Source: Rhytidiadelphus loreus (lineage: Eukaryota > Streptophyta > Bryopsida > Hypnales > Hylocomiaceae). Taken from it: 64,000 nucleotides of DNA. The stretch spans positions 15,356,760-15,420,759 of the forward strand of contig OX344762.1 in assembly GCA_947034895.1 (NCBI GenBank). Direction: 5' to 3'. A model generated the notes under the pieces. It saw nothing but the letters and a program-made list of their open reading frames with translations. It did not search any database and was not told the origin of the DNA. A program made the translations under genes and the position numbers. Below are positions 20,776-33,484 of this stretch, piece by piece (positions within the stretch are counted from its first letter, which is position 1; the number at the start of each line of letters is the position of its first letter).

Positions 20776-21698
20776 TTGAAGCAGGTTGGAGACTTCACTA
20801 ATCCTCCAAAAAGACAAAGAGTGACAAGAAGTCTGCTTTCAGGCTCCAAAAAGTCCATCTCTAGGAGGTCCGCTTCTGTGGGTGGAAGCTGTGGGACTAC
20901 TCCACTTTCCAAGCCATATATGTTGCGCTCGGCAACAGATGCGGCATCTGCCGCCATAGACTACTCCAAAGGAAACATTGAGGACGAGGTAGTAAACAGC
21001 CCCCAAGCCGCGAACCAGGCAGGATTCCCGTGTGTTCTCCGTCGCCACTCAAACGGGCATCTTTGAGTCAAGGGCGCTCTTCGCCACTTGATCAACGGAT
21101 GGATGGTTCGACGAGCCGAAGATTAAACCTTTCCGTTGTGGAGGCTTTCCGTTCTCCTCAAGGCGAGGATGGCATTCCATCCTCTCTTCCTACTGCCGAT
21201 GTGAATACGCCGACGGCGCCGAGATCCACATCTTTGCTGGAAATTGACTTACACAGCGACTTATTGAAGACGCATGCTCCTCCTTCTTTATCTGAACTTC
21301 AAGATACACGACTTTGTTCCTCGCACTCCATACGCCCTAGGCGGTGTTTGTCCGGCGGCATAGTATTCCGTTAGCAACTTTGTAGGGAACAACGGCGTTC
21401 TCGTATTGGACATTCCGTCATAGAAAATGGCAATGCGTTGCTACCGAGGCCGTCTCTTCGAGGGTCGAGATCTCTTTCGGTTTCCGAGGTCCCGCAAAGC
21501 ATCCAGAAGTCAAAGCGCCATGTGAATGGAATTCAATGGCACCCCCTACATGATATAGTGGACGTTCCAATCACGCCATTCTCTCGTTCTCGACATGAGG
21601 ATATTATGAGAGGGCTAGCAAAGTTCAAAGCAATGGATGGAGCCAATAGCAACTGTACAGTAGACAGCCAACCCTACAGAGGTGATGTGAATTTTTAA
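20776..21698 (+). pseudogene. unrecognised basic Ser/Arg-rich protein (decayed)
   Basis: A frame entered after the acceptor-like TTGAAGCAG contains FTNPPKRQRVTRSLLSGSKK and SISRRSASVGG, a likely nuclear signal. Near 21028 a shift moves to CSPSPLKRASLSQGRSSP, then RRLNLSVVEAFRSP. A TAG at 21372-21374 is followed by the same frame to GIQWHPLHDIVDVPITPFS and a TAA at 21696. The one-frame shift plus stop indicate decay. I do not recognise the family. It lies 220 bp after the phosphatase-like pseudogene on the same strand, so it could be later exons of that gene. Confidence 0.45.
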
Positions 21699-22278
21699 TC
21701 ACTTCACCTTCTACGACTACTTTACTATTAATAGCATCATATGCGAAGAAAATCATCTAAGAAAGAGATGGAAGTTTTTTTGAACATCTTACTTTCATCT
21801 TTGAGACTTATTATTAATATCACTTTTTACAAAGAAAAGTTACACTAGTTGTATGCATCATTTTTAGACTGCCTTTGCATATGTTCTTTGAAATCTTTTA
21901 GATTCATGCTTCATTTCGTTTAGAGGACATTGAAAGTGACTCTTACATACAGCGTGTGCATTTGGACTACACCAATAAAGCAATGTGAATGTACTTAAAT
22001 TCACTCGCATTTCCACGTCTTCTTATGTATGAATACATTTGGAGTCGCTTCCTCAAAGTCTTTATGGGCAACATGTTATAATCTTTCAATCATACCTTTG
22101 ATTCCAGTAGTACTTATCATAGAGCTCAACAACTATAATTTCAATAATGATTCACATTCCTTTTTCAAAGTCTCAAAGTCATGATTTTGTCTCAAATTAA
22201 CGAATAAGGCCTTAATTGCTTAATTGGTCGGAATGAGGTCGGTTACTTTAATACTAAATTACTAATCATTCTTCTCCT
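21699..22278. other. AT-rich spacer, nothing recognised
   Basis: No frame with coding character and no clear repeat ends. Confidence 0.5.
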
Positions 22279-23582
22279 CAAACCAAATCCAACCCCAATG
22301 CTCAAAAGTTACAAATGTTGATATGACCTTGTTGTAGCATGGAATTGTTTCAACAATCCTTTACAAAAGAACAAGCTATCAGTTTCTTGACTCTATGTGA
22401 AAATATTGATATGCAAGATCTTAAACAAAGACTTCAAAATATGATATATCCTAGCTCGATCAATGTACAATGCAATTACGTTAAACAACAGTCCTTCAAT
22501 GTCGCGATTGATGAATATTCATAAATTGTCACATATTAAGCTTCAAACCCAAACCTAATCAAATATGCCCGCTCTTAGAACTTAACCCCTAAATGCCCAA
22601 GGCACCAAAATGTGGTGTTGAAGAAACTTTGAAGTTAAATAAAACCTTACCAAATTGCTATTTTTAGTAGTTTATATTTTTGAAAGGTTCTTTTTGAAGT
22701 CTAATTTTAGCATCAATAATCCAATTTTGAAAATTAATGATCATGATTTTTCTATTCAAGATTTACTATAAAGGTATCCATTGCAATCTTGACTTTCTGT
22801 AGTGTTGAGGACTCTTGAAAATGAGGCTCAATCACACTAGATCTTGGAGAAAAACCCACACTAGATATTCATTTAAAAAAATTGTAGAGTAGATTTTCAA
22901 AAGCCATAAATTGATTTGAATTATGCTTGTTAGGGCCTTCAACCTTGTATTTTTTTGGTGACCAATTCTTTAGACTTGACATGCAAAAAGAGAGCTCAAA
23001 GATTTTCATAGTTTTAACACCTTCATGATCAAACATTATAATCTTTCAACCCTTAAATGATATTGTTGTGTTTTCTTTTCCTATATGATCTCTAACATGT
23101 CTAGTTTGAATTAGTAAGGTTACAATTTTAGAAAAAAATTGATTCAACTTATCAAAATGTTGACTTTTTGTTCAATTTTGAGCAAATTCCAAGAGGCCCA
23201 AAACAAGCCTTGGGCATTTAGGAATTACGGCTAGGTTTACATCGTCACTAAAATACAAACCGATCAGGGATAAAAAAAAATCTTACAAACCTTATACTTA
23301 AAATTGGACGAGGTCAATTGCACCTCATCTCAAGATGGTCCATACAATGCAAATGCAGATCCAAAACCACAAAACACCACCACAAGCACCATTGCGACCA
23401 CCATCAAAACCATCTTCTCCATCACTACGCCCTTTAAACCATCTTTTTCAGATTGCCACGTCCTTCAAACCCTAAATAGTCAATTCAATAAACTATGACT
23501 ATAAACTACTAATGTAGGTTCAAAATACCTTCCTCAAATCACTTTGTAATAATACAATCAAAAAACACACGTCCATGGACAT
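22279..23582 (+). repeat. dispersed repeat A, copy 1
   Basis: Matches 56849-57468 on the same strand (shared AAACCAAATCCAACCCCAAT, CAATTACGTTAAACAACA, TCAAACCCTAAATAGTCAAT). Copy 1 is longer because of a TTAA element at 22582-23230 that copy 2 lacks. No coding potential seen. Confidence 0.85.
22582..23230 (+). mobile_element. TTAA-flanked piggyBac-like element, family 1 copy 1, with empty site
   Basis: Starts TTAA CCCCTAAATGCCCAAGGC and ends GCCTTGGGCATTTAGG followed by a degraded TTAA. Length about 645 bp, non-coding. At the matching place in repeat A copy 2 (about 57137-57151) the sequence reads CATAACTTAAACTAGG, an uninterrupted TTAA, which shows insertion into TTAA. The inverted copy at 29335-29989 has both TTAAs intact. 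Confidence 0.85.
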
Positions 23583-23941
23583 GAAGTCACTATTTTTGCA
23601 GACCCCAACTTTTGTGCCCTACTTCTCAACTTCACAAGCGCTTGAACTCCATAGTCAAAAGCTTAACAAGAAGCTCTTGTCTAGAGCATAGATATGGGTT
23701 CCTAGATTTGGACCCTAGTTTGGTTGATATACTCTAGTTCTACTACAAATTAGATGTTAGCACGACCATCTTCAAAGAATTTATAAATATGGAATCTACA
23801 AAGTGGAACGGAAATCTAAGTTTGTTATTCTCCTTGTGATGATTGGCTATGATCTAGTTCGATGTCCAATTGCGTGGAAGGGGATGACTTGGATGACGAC
23901 GAGCCATGTCACCATTGGAGGGTGAACTTGACTAGGAAAAC

Positions 23942-24452
23942 GTTGAATTTTTTTATTTTCACACATGATAAAATTTTCAAATTTTGAATTCATACTTGCA
24001 ATCAGAGGCCACAAATTAGGTAGAAGAGGTCTACAAGGTAAATTAATCAAGAAAAAAATAGGGGGATTTTTTTTACTTGCACCCTTGGAATGAGTTGGAG
24101 GGGCTAAGGAAGGGGGCCAATTCACCCAAAGCCATTGGGCGGATAGAACAAAAAACTAGGCTAGCAAGAAATAATAGGGGTAAATTTTGCTAGTCTTGGT
24201 TTACTCTAGACTTGGGTCCGAATGAAAGGTTAGGGTGAAGTGCCTTGTTGCTCACTAGGTTGCTCATCCGTGAGGGAAATTGCTGAAATTTTTTATTTGC
24301 CACACATGATAAATTTGCAAATTTTGAATTCATATTTGCAATCATATGCCCCAATTTAACTAGGTAGAAGTGTAGTAGATAATTTAATCAAGCACAAAAT
24401 AAGGGGTATTTTTTTTTCATGTCCCCCTAGAATGACTTTGGAGGGATGAGCC
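23942..24452. repeat. diverged tandem duplication, units about 170 bp, offset about 340 bp
   Basis: 23942-24110 and 24280-24452 share CACACATGATAAA, CAAATTTTGAATTCATA, TTGCAATCA, AGGTAGAAG, AATTAATCAAG-type words and GGAGGG. No gene seen here or in 23583-23941. Confidence 0.7.
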
Positions 24453-24599
24453 CCAAGTTTATGGAAGGCCAACCCAATTTACCCTCAATCTAGACCCAAT
24501 TCAACACTCCGGCCCTAATAAATGTAAAGTGGCAGGGCCCAATTCACGAGCCCTATTTCCAATTCATTTGCTCTTGGATTTACTCAAGTAAAAAAGTAT

Positions 24600-24890
24600 A
24601 AAACACTTATCTTTTCTTTTCTATTTTTCTTTTTTGTATTTAGAAAGTAAAAGAAAGATTATTATTATTTTTTTAACCTTTTCTTTCTTTCTCTCTTTCT
24701 ATTTCAAAAATAGAAGAAAGAGTTTTTTAAGTATTTAAACCTTTTCTTTTTTCTTCCTATTTTTTGTATTTTGAAAAAAAGGACCTTTATTATTATTTTT
24801 TAATCTTTTCCTTTTTCTTCCTATTTTTTGTATTTTGAAAAAAAAGGACCTTTTTTATTTTTTTTGAACCCTCTTCTTTCTCTTCTTATT
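24600..24890. repeat. pyrimidine-rich tandem repeat
   Basis: Repeated units of about 70 bp (CTTTTTCTTCCTATTTTTTG, TATTTTGAAAAAAAGGACCT, TTATTATTATTTTTTAA). Low complexity, non-coding. 24891-25409 shows nothing else. Confidence 0.75.
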
Positions 24891-25409
24891 TTTTGATTAT
24901 TTGTTTATACATTGAGTCTCTTTTGGAATTGTCCTATCTTTGCAACATAATGACTATTCATAGAGAAATGGTAATTACTCATAGATATTGATTGAAGGTA
25001 AACAAAGAAATTTTCTACTTCTTGTGTCAAATTTTAGAGCCACATATAAAAGAACCCTTTTAATGACTTAAAGGTGTTCACATTGAAACTAGAGTTCCAG
25101 TTCCTTAATAGTTGTCATTTATTTTCATGACAATTTCAAAAATTCAAGCAATAAATAATTTTAGTCTTGTCACTACCGATTATATGACTAAATACAAAAA
25201 TTCAAGAAAACATCTATTTTTAATCTATTTTTTTTGTCTATATTTTTTATTCTATTTGAAAAAAAAATGGCACTTTTTTACTGCAAGAACTTGATTGAAT
25301 TCAATGATAAATGTAAATTAAGTTTTAGCATACAGATTATTTATACATATTATTTCTAGTACTGTACCATAATCTTTCAACAACAACTTCCACTCACAGA
25401 ATGATGTAA

Positions 25410-25862
25410 GGGCATCTGCAATGCGAACTCGGCATACAAGCCCTGTAATGGGAAATGCCAGGCCATTCCACAAGGCCTCAAAAGTGCTAGTTCTTTCTTA
25501 AAAATTGACTCAATGCAAAGCTGGCAATCCCAACGTCAAGTGAATTTTTTCGCATTATAAAAGCAAGAAAGAAAAGAATCTACATTTAAAAAAAGCTTTT
25601 CATTGAAACAAGGGACGTTTGAATTGATTGGCACAATCTACAATACAAAAAAGGGTTGACAATCATCATTATTCTTACACTGGGCCAACTTGCAGGCCCT
25701 TCAAATATTGCAAATTAGTCGGTCCCGGGTGATTGCATACCAAGGCCGTGGAATTGAAGGCCCCAATAACGGTTGCATTGGAGCACGGTTTTAATTAAAT
25801 ATTTGTCTGTGCCCAGCACAATGCCGAAACTATTGAGTTTCGCGGGTGCATTGCAAATGCTC
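25410..25862. mobile_element. 453-bp MITE, target duplication TAA (PIF/Harbinger-like)
   Basis: Ends GGGCATCTGCAATGCG and, inverted at the right, GAGCATTTGCAATGCA, flanked by TAA at 25407-25409 and 25863-25865. A 3-bp TAA/TTA duplication fits PIF/Harbinger (Tourist-type) MITEs. It is richer in GC than its AT-rich surroundings. Confidence 0.75.
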
Positions 25863-25865
25863 TAA

Positions 25866-28203
25866 GTCTATGACAAAACATTCAAATATTTGCCACACAG
25901 GTATAAGTTAATGATTTTCAATCACAGATATGAGTCTATTGACATAATTACAAGCAACATCTCACAGTGTGCTAATGTTTTAAAAATTGACCAACACAAA
26001 TGGGAGGAAGAAAAATATCAAAATGACAACCTATTTCCAACCACTTAAGCAACAGTTCAATCTATTTGTGATATGGGGAAGGTTGAGAATTTTTTTTTGC
26101 CATGTACAAAAAAAGATTTATGAAGGATTTCATAATTTTTGACATTTATCCACTCAAAAACAAAATTATCATGAAATTTTTTCATGAAGATTTTATTTGT
26201 CCCATTCTCAATTTATAGGCAAACCAATTTCAATCATTGATTGCTTACAAAACTATTGTAGGTGATCACCATGGCTTACAATGTACATGTGATCATTTTA
26301 TACTTTCAATGTATACCTCTTAAACATTTTTGTTGCTCATGTTGGCCATGTTGTACGTGAGTTGGCACCTACAATACAACTGATCATAAATGGAGGAGTC
26401 TAAGTTGTGAGAATGGGTTGACGGTCGAAAATGGGCCGACTCCTTTACCAATGCTTCAAAAATTTAGCAATGCAAATAGAAGGGAGTGTCACTTGACCTC
26501 ACAATTAATAAGCATGTACCAAAAAAGAAAAAAAAAAGACCTCGCATTCGTAGACAAAGGAAATTTGTATGATCCAACAGAGGAGCCCAATCCGGACCCA
26601 ATCCGGCCTTCAATTGTTCTACACTAAATTCTAAGAATGTGCTTATTATAATGTTTACACCACTTATAGTACTTTTTATTCAATTCTAAAGATGTGTTTA
26701 TTATGACATTTACACCACTTATAGTATTTCTTACTTATCACCTACCTATGGCAAAAGACTTTTGCAAAAAAGAGTTGAATGTCGTTTGGAATCATGTAAT
26801 AGTTTATTTTTGTTTTCTATTCTAATTTGTAATTGAATGTGATTAAAACCCTATGTTGTAGCTCATGAGTTTAACTACACTAATATAGGCTACAACTTGG
26901 TATTCTACAATTTGAATTGCATGCATGTCACCACACTTTACATAGAACAAAGCAATGACAATTCAACTACCAAAGTGTAGGTCATAGTACATCAAGGACA
27001 ATAATCCATGTATATATAGAGGGAGAGGCAAAAATAGCAACAAATGAAAAGTAATGTGATATAGATTTTGCTTTTTTATATTTATCCAATATGGAGTGAG
27101 GGTATTAATATTCCAATACCACTAATTATGTGATTTTAGAAGCAAAACTTTGCAACAAATTACATTTGGACACAACCTAGACATAAACTCTTTCCACCTC
27201 AATGATTGTTGAAATACATTGGAATAAAAAAAGCCATAACAAAGGTATTAGGGGTTTGGGTCATTGGATGACATCAAAGAATTTCATGGTAAAAATGTGG
27301 GTTCCATCTCCGTGTGCATTTCATCTTATTATAAAGTAAATTCAAGTGTACTCGTTCATATGATGGATGTGAAATATATTTAAATCTACTTGCGAATATA
27401 TTAGATCCAAAAGGTCATGTAGACATTATTTCCATTATATAGAGGATTTTTATATTCATTGGATCATGGAATCCACCCTCCATTTATGGAACGTATGGAA
27501 TTAGCCATAATAAGCAAAATATTGATTTTCCATCATCCAAAGTTTTTGTGGAGCTTTATCAATGGTTTGTGCATGTCACTGAGTTGGATTTATATTATAT
27601 GTGATTTCTTTTGATTTTATCCCAAATTAATGGCCAAGAATGCATTAAATAAAGAATGGAGATAGTCTCCAAGAGCTCTCTAAGAAGTCCCCTTCAAAGC
27701 TCATTAAAATGCACTTTTCAAGAAAATGGTAAAACTTTTTCCTTATCTTTGTTCACCCTTATAATGATAATAAGTTTTATGTGGCTCACACCCATTAGCT
27801 TAGAAATTGTGTGTAATGTTCCGAATTTGACAATGCACTCTTATTTTACTTAATAATTTAAAAGTACAAAGAGCTCTCACTTGAATTAGTTGAATTAAAC
27901 AACCTACTTAACTTAATAGTTCATTGTTCAATACTAATGAACTAAAGATTTTCTCTCACCTAACATTACAAGGGGTCTTAGAGCATGGTATAGTAGGAAG
28001 AGGATTTATGTTGGATTCACACCTTTGTTGTTTATTAAATGTTGAATTTATTTGGCAATGACATGGCAAATACATAACAACGGTCATATCTCCAACTTTT
28101 AGTTATTTATTGTTGCCAAAGTCTTGGTAGAAATTTGTAGTATTGAATCTTAGAAAGATGAAGATTTGATGTTAGTAATGTGCCAATTAGATGTGCAATA
28201 TGT
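25866..28203. other. AT-rich intergenic DNA, nothing recognised
   Basis: Short frames only, none with recognisable protein features. Small internal echoes such as TTTACACCACTTATAGTA at about 26652 and 26709 indicate old local duplication. Confidence 0.5.
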
Positions 28204-28690
28204 AAGGTAAATCAACCTATAATAAGCAAAAGATCCATCATAAGATACCTAGGGAATGATCTATCAAAGTCTTGCATCAACCCATGATAGACTTTTTTCA
28301 AATTTGGGCTACACTAGCTTGTGTTAGCAGCCACAATCAATGTCTTTGATGAAGGTGATGGAGTAATTAGTGACTACAATAGGAACTTCAACCTTGTGAG
28401 TGTAAATTCATCAAAAGAAGTGACTTTTTTAGGCCATCATGTTGTGGCTATATTAGGAAAAATTGTGACTACTTTATGTGAGTAACATGACCATTAATTA
28501 TGGATACACTTTTTGTCGGTTTTGGGGTAGTCTAAAGACTCTTTAGGGCCAATTGGGTAGCACACTTCAAAAATTCATAATAAATTCATACTTTGTCAAT
28601 GCAAAGAAATAAAACTTCAATTGCAGTCTCCCTATTTCTCACATTTGTCTTTACTAGGAAAAGAATTTTAATATTTTCAATAATGCTTGT
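28204..28690 (+). repeat. dispersed repeat E, copy 1
   Basis: Diverged direct match to 32479-32960. Shared words: ATCAACCCATGA, GGGGTAGTCTA, AGACTCTTTA, ACTTCAAAAATTCATAA. Non-coding. The pair could be old LTRs about 4.3 kb apart, but no polyprotein remains between them. Confidence 0.65.
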
Positions 28691-29334
28691 TCTTTGCTGG
28701 TTTGGACCAAGACGTGTTCCACATGTTGTGTTGCTCATTTATGTGTCAATTTGTTGATTTAGCAGAAACATCTTCAACCATAATAGATCAGTTTACAAAA
28801 CTAACTAGATTTTGCTCCTTTTTTACTTAAAATTTTCAGTAGTCAAATGTACAAACAACAAAACTTGATAGCCAATTTGCAACTTCCTCCATATTGGAAT
28901 TAGCATCTATTTAGTTAGTTTTGTGTTATAACTTAGTACTCCCAATAATTTTTTATAACTTGCAAAATCTTTCTTTTCTATTTTTTTTTAATACTACTCA
29001 CTCTCAAAGTAGCCAAAGTTGATGCCTGTTTGTCTTGAAGGTGTCATGTTGCACAAAATTCCTTAAACTAGTTCTGGGATCATGGATGCTCATTGATCAG
29101 CGCTAAGCTTATGTGGTACAGATAAATTGATGGTGTTGAGGAAACTGTTTTGCTTCCCAATTTGCTGCGCTGAGATTCACTCCCAATCAACAGTCTGATT
29201 CTCATTCAACAAAGCTGCCTGGCTTGGTATTATGTATTCAAATTGCAATTTCAAATTGTGGTAAGATTTGTGTTTTGGAGGTCTTAGCATGTGAAGTTTG
29301 CCATTTGTTCAAAGGACTGCCCAAGGTGCTAATC

Positions 29335-29989
29335 TTAACCCCTAAATGCCCATGGTCTAATTTGAGCTTCTTGGAATTTGTTCTAAATTGAACAAAATGG
29401 CAACATTTTGATAAGTTGTATCAACTTATTTTGAATTGTAACCATACAAATTCAAACTAGACATGTTAGAGATCTCATAGGAAAATAAAACACAACAATA
29501 TCACTTATAGAATGAAAGATTATAATGTTTGACCATGAAGGTGTTAAAACTACAAAAGTGATGTGAAGTCTTTCAATCCTCTTTTCACAAGTCATATCTA
29601 AAAATTTGGTGACCAAAAAAGTATGAGGTTAAAGGGCCTAACATATACAAACCCAATCAAATTATGGCTTCTCAAAATCTACTCTATAATTTTTTTAAAT
29701 GAATTTTGAATAGGATTTTTTCTCCAAGATCTAGTGTATTTGAGGCTCATTTTCAAGAGCTCTCAACACTATAGGAAGTCAAGATTGCAATGGGTACCCT
29801 TGCACAAAATCTTGAATAGAAAAATCACTATCATTTATTTTCAAGATCAGATTTTTGATGCAAAAACTAGACTTCAAGAATAACTTTCCAAAAATATAAA
29901 TTACTAATAGTAGCAACTTGGTTAGATTTTATTTAACTTCAAAGTTTTGCAAACACTAGATTGGGGTGCCTTGGGCATTTAGGGGTTAA
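29335..29989 (-). mobile_element. TTAA-flanked piggyBac-like element, family 1 copy 2
   Basis: TTAA at 29335-29338 and 29986-29989 bounds 647 bp. Ends CCCCTAAATGCCCATGG and CCTTGGGCATTTAGGGG form a 17-bp inverted repeat with one or two mismatches. The interior matches the element at 22582 in opposite orientation (AACTTTGAAGTTAAATAAAA). No frame. Confidence 0.85.
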
Positions 29990-32478
29990 GATATCTTGCA
30001 GATGTAAACAATGGACATTAGTACAAACACTTATGACATTATCAAACCTAATCTATAAAATCCTCGGGGCAGGGATTAGTTTTTATCTCTTAAAACTTGG
30101 AGTTAGCAAACTCCAAGTGGGCACCCACCTTAATCCATCAACTACCCGTCAAACACTTTCTGGTCAAATTTACTATATTTTGAAATTTTTGGATCAATTA
30201 TGTGCATCATGAACTCAAGTCTTTGGACAAAAAGATTGAATTTAAAAACACATTTTATGGCTGTGAAATATAGATTGAATGCATTGCCCAATTCAACAAA
30301 TATTTTAAATGCAAGGGCATTAAGATGTAACAATGGTTTATATTGCAACCTATATTCTCTCTACAATGTCTAATGCTATCACATGCTCTCAATTAAAAAA
30401 AATACAAATATTGTGAGAATCAACATCATTTGTGCACTTGTTTGTCAAATTGTTGTGATTTTAAATTCTACAAATGTCAATTTCCTTCAATTTTGTGTAA
30501 AACAATCTAAAATGAGGTATACCAACATGCCAAGGCACAAATCGTTTTTCCATAGTTCTAAGGAAAAATTGGCAAAAGATTAAGTAATTCCAAATCACGT
30601 TGAGTAAAACCAAGTTTTTGAATGGTTAACTTTGAAATTAATTTTCTTTCAAATTACAACTAATTTTTTCTTCAAACTTCTATGGTGATGTGTAGTATGT
30701 TGCACATTACAACTTCCGTATATCTATTTTTGGACTTTGTCCATTAATATTTATGCTATGGTTGTTTGAATGAAAACGTTTCAAAGTTGTACTTGAAAAA
30801 GTAACATCATCAATAATGTATTGCACGGTCAAAAAAGACCAATCTATTCTTAAGCCTTTAAAGATTGGGTGTTTCAATTTTAAATGTGGAATGAATGCAA
30901 AGAAGTCAAGAACACATGAAATCTTGTTTTTTATCCACCTACCACTAATGTAATTAACAATTTCAACTTCTTTAATTTTCACTCTCAAGCAGATTTTAAA
31001 AACAAATAACAAACAAAAGCATTGTCAAGACTATTAAAATCGGAATAAAATAAATAAAATGGAAATATGTCCTTTTTTAACTCTCTACCAATCTATAGTA
31101 TACCCATAAAATGGTTACATAATAGATATTTCTAGAAAGTAATTGCAATCTCAACTATGTTCATTGTCATTATAATCCCAATTGTAATAACAATAATTAA
31201 TTTTTTTTTTGTCATGACACACTAAAAACACACAATAAAAGGTGGCAACTTAGGGAAAGAAGAGAAAGAAGTTATTGGGTTTCAATTGTGCAAGAGGCAT
31301 GAAGGGTTTTTTCATGAGGAAAAAATAATCAATTTTAGATTGATAAAAGGATTAGTGTTGTTGCAATACTAATCTTCCATACTACCATCGATGACAACAT
31401 TTTTAATTTACGCTCATTAGACTTTTAAAATCTTCAAGAAAAAAAATAATGTTTGAAGTGAACAAAAAAAAATTCTTCTCATTTCTATAAGACAAGGTCA
31501 ATAGACTTTGAGCCCCCTTGGAGAATAATTTTTGCTCTTGATGAATTTGTGTCTCTCCACCATTGAATTCTAAATCTTGTTAAGTACACTCATGCATAAT
31601 TTCACAAGGAAATATGAAGTCTACTTACCCTAAATCATTTTGCAATGCGAGGAGGTTAAGTGAATTGGCAATATGCTAGTCAGCTTTTAATGGTTTCTTG
31701 TGAAGTGAAGATTTTTTAAATTTTAAATCTCAAAGTTGAAAAGTTAGAGACAAACATTTGGAATATGTGGAAAAATTCAAGACTTTAAGATCATAGATTT
31801 TAAGATAAAAGCATTTGAAGTTAGAAGGATTTTTTTTCCTCAACTTGTTTCTCACCTTTTCTTAACAATTACCTATTGGGTAATTGCACACTACAATATA
31901 CCAAGTTCCATCATGTACTCAAGGTGCATAGCATGCTTGGCTTGCATTAGTTTTGCATTGAAATTGCACTTTTTGCACTATCATATCTATCCCTTTTTTC
32001 CACAAATAATTCATGATCTTCAACAAAAAGTTCAAGAGAAATTTGCCTTCATAATTTTTTGGAAATAAAAATTGAAAAAAGGTACAAAAATGTGCTTTCT
32101 TTAACCTGTAAAGTTGAATATAATTTTTTTAAATCCTAAACTAGTATAAATTTGAAAAATGCATTTATTTCAATTTAAAAAATCTATATTTAAAAATTTG
32201 TAAATTATCACAATGAAATTTCTAAATTTAGTATGCAAGATGCATTGTGACAAAGGCACTCTTTTGGTGTAGATTATCCAATTTGGAGGACTTGAAGATT
32301 CTCTTAAAATTATTTTTTGGGTAGTCAAGTAGCCTACAGTTACCACTATAAATTGTCCTCGCCCTCAAGTTTAATGTGCATTTATTGTGAACATTATTTT
32401 CAAGTTTCCCAAAACATTGCATTTGAGTACATCATGAGAGAAAACCTTTTGTACCCTAGTGTGCAAACACCCTAGTAC
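29990..32478. other. AT-rich intergenic DNA, nothing recognised
   Basis: Only short, low-complexity frames on both strands. No terminal repeats or splice-linked exons found. 28691-29334 is similarly empty. Confidence 0.5.
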
Positions 32479-32960
32479 TAAGGTAAACTAGCCTATGACA
32501 GGCAAATCTCCTATGACAGGCTCCTAGAGAACTACCCATTACAGTCTTAAATCAACCCATGACAAACTTTTTCCAATAAATGGGGTTAGAACTGCATTTG
32601 ATTAATTTGTGGCCATAATCAAAGCCTTGGAAAATGGTCATGAAGTTATTGGTAACTGTCTTAGGACACTTATCCATTTTCACTGTAAACTGGTAGTAAA
32701 AAGTTATTTTGTAATTCTTTCATGTCATGTCCATATTAGGAAATCTTGGAGCCATGTTAGAAAATGTTTTGACTGCATTAGGTGGTTAGATGACCATCAT
32801 GGAAACACTTTTCTGTTGATTTGGGGTAGTCTACAGACTCTTTAAAGCCAACTGCACAACAGACTTCAAAAATTCATAAAAAATTCATTTTTTGTCCAAA
32901 AAATAAAATTTCACTTGCTCTCTGCATTCCTCATGTTTATCTTCATAGAGATTTTTTTTT
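32479..32960 (+). repeat. dispersed repeat E, copy 2
   Basis: See 28204. Order and strand are the same as copy 1. The AT-rich sequence between 32961 and 33484 shows nothing. Confidence 0.65.
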
Positions 32961-33484
32961 AAATTTTTAAAAAAAATGTGAACATGGCAAACCAGCCATT
33001 CTGCATGTCATAGTCTGGTTTACCTTACATCATGTTAATGTTACCTTCATGAGAAACTTTAGAAGTAGATGAGTACTTTAGCAAAAATTGCCAAAATTGC
33101 TCAAACTATCTAGACTTCTTAGATAGTAGAACTTATGACTTTGACATTTGATCTTAATTTTCTTAATTCTCTTGATGGGGTGAATGTTCCTATCTTGTAT
33201 AAAAAATTTGAGAATGTCTCTTAAGAAATTACTTTGTATGACTCCATCCAAGTTTTCAAGTGTATGTTGAATAGGCACTTCATCCTTAAGAGTTAAGTTT
33301 GAAATCCAATTTTGTCAATCTTACAAGCATGTTATGTTTCTCATACAACAAGGACTTGTTGCAAATGTTGCAACAATTGCACTACTACTATGTTAAATAA
33401 CATAATAAATAAATAAACATGCAAATAAAATAATAGAAATGCTACAAAATGAATAATGAAACTAAACTTTAAAAGTGCTTTAAT

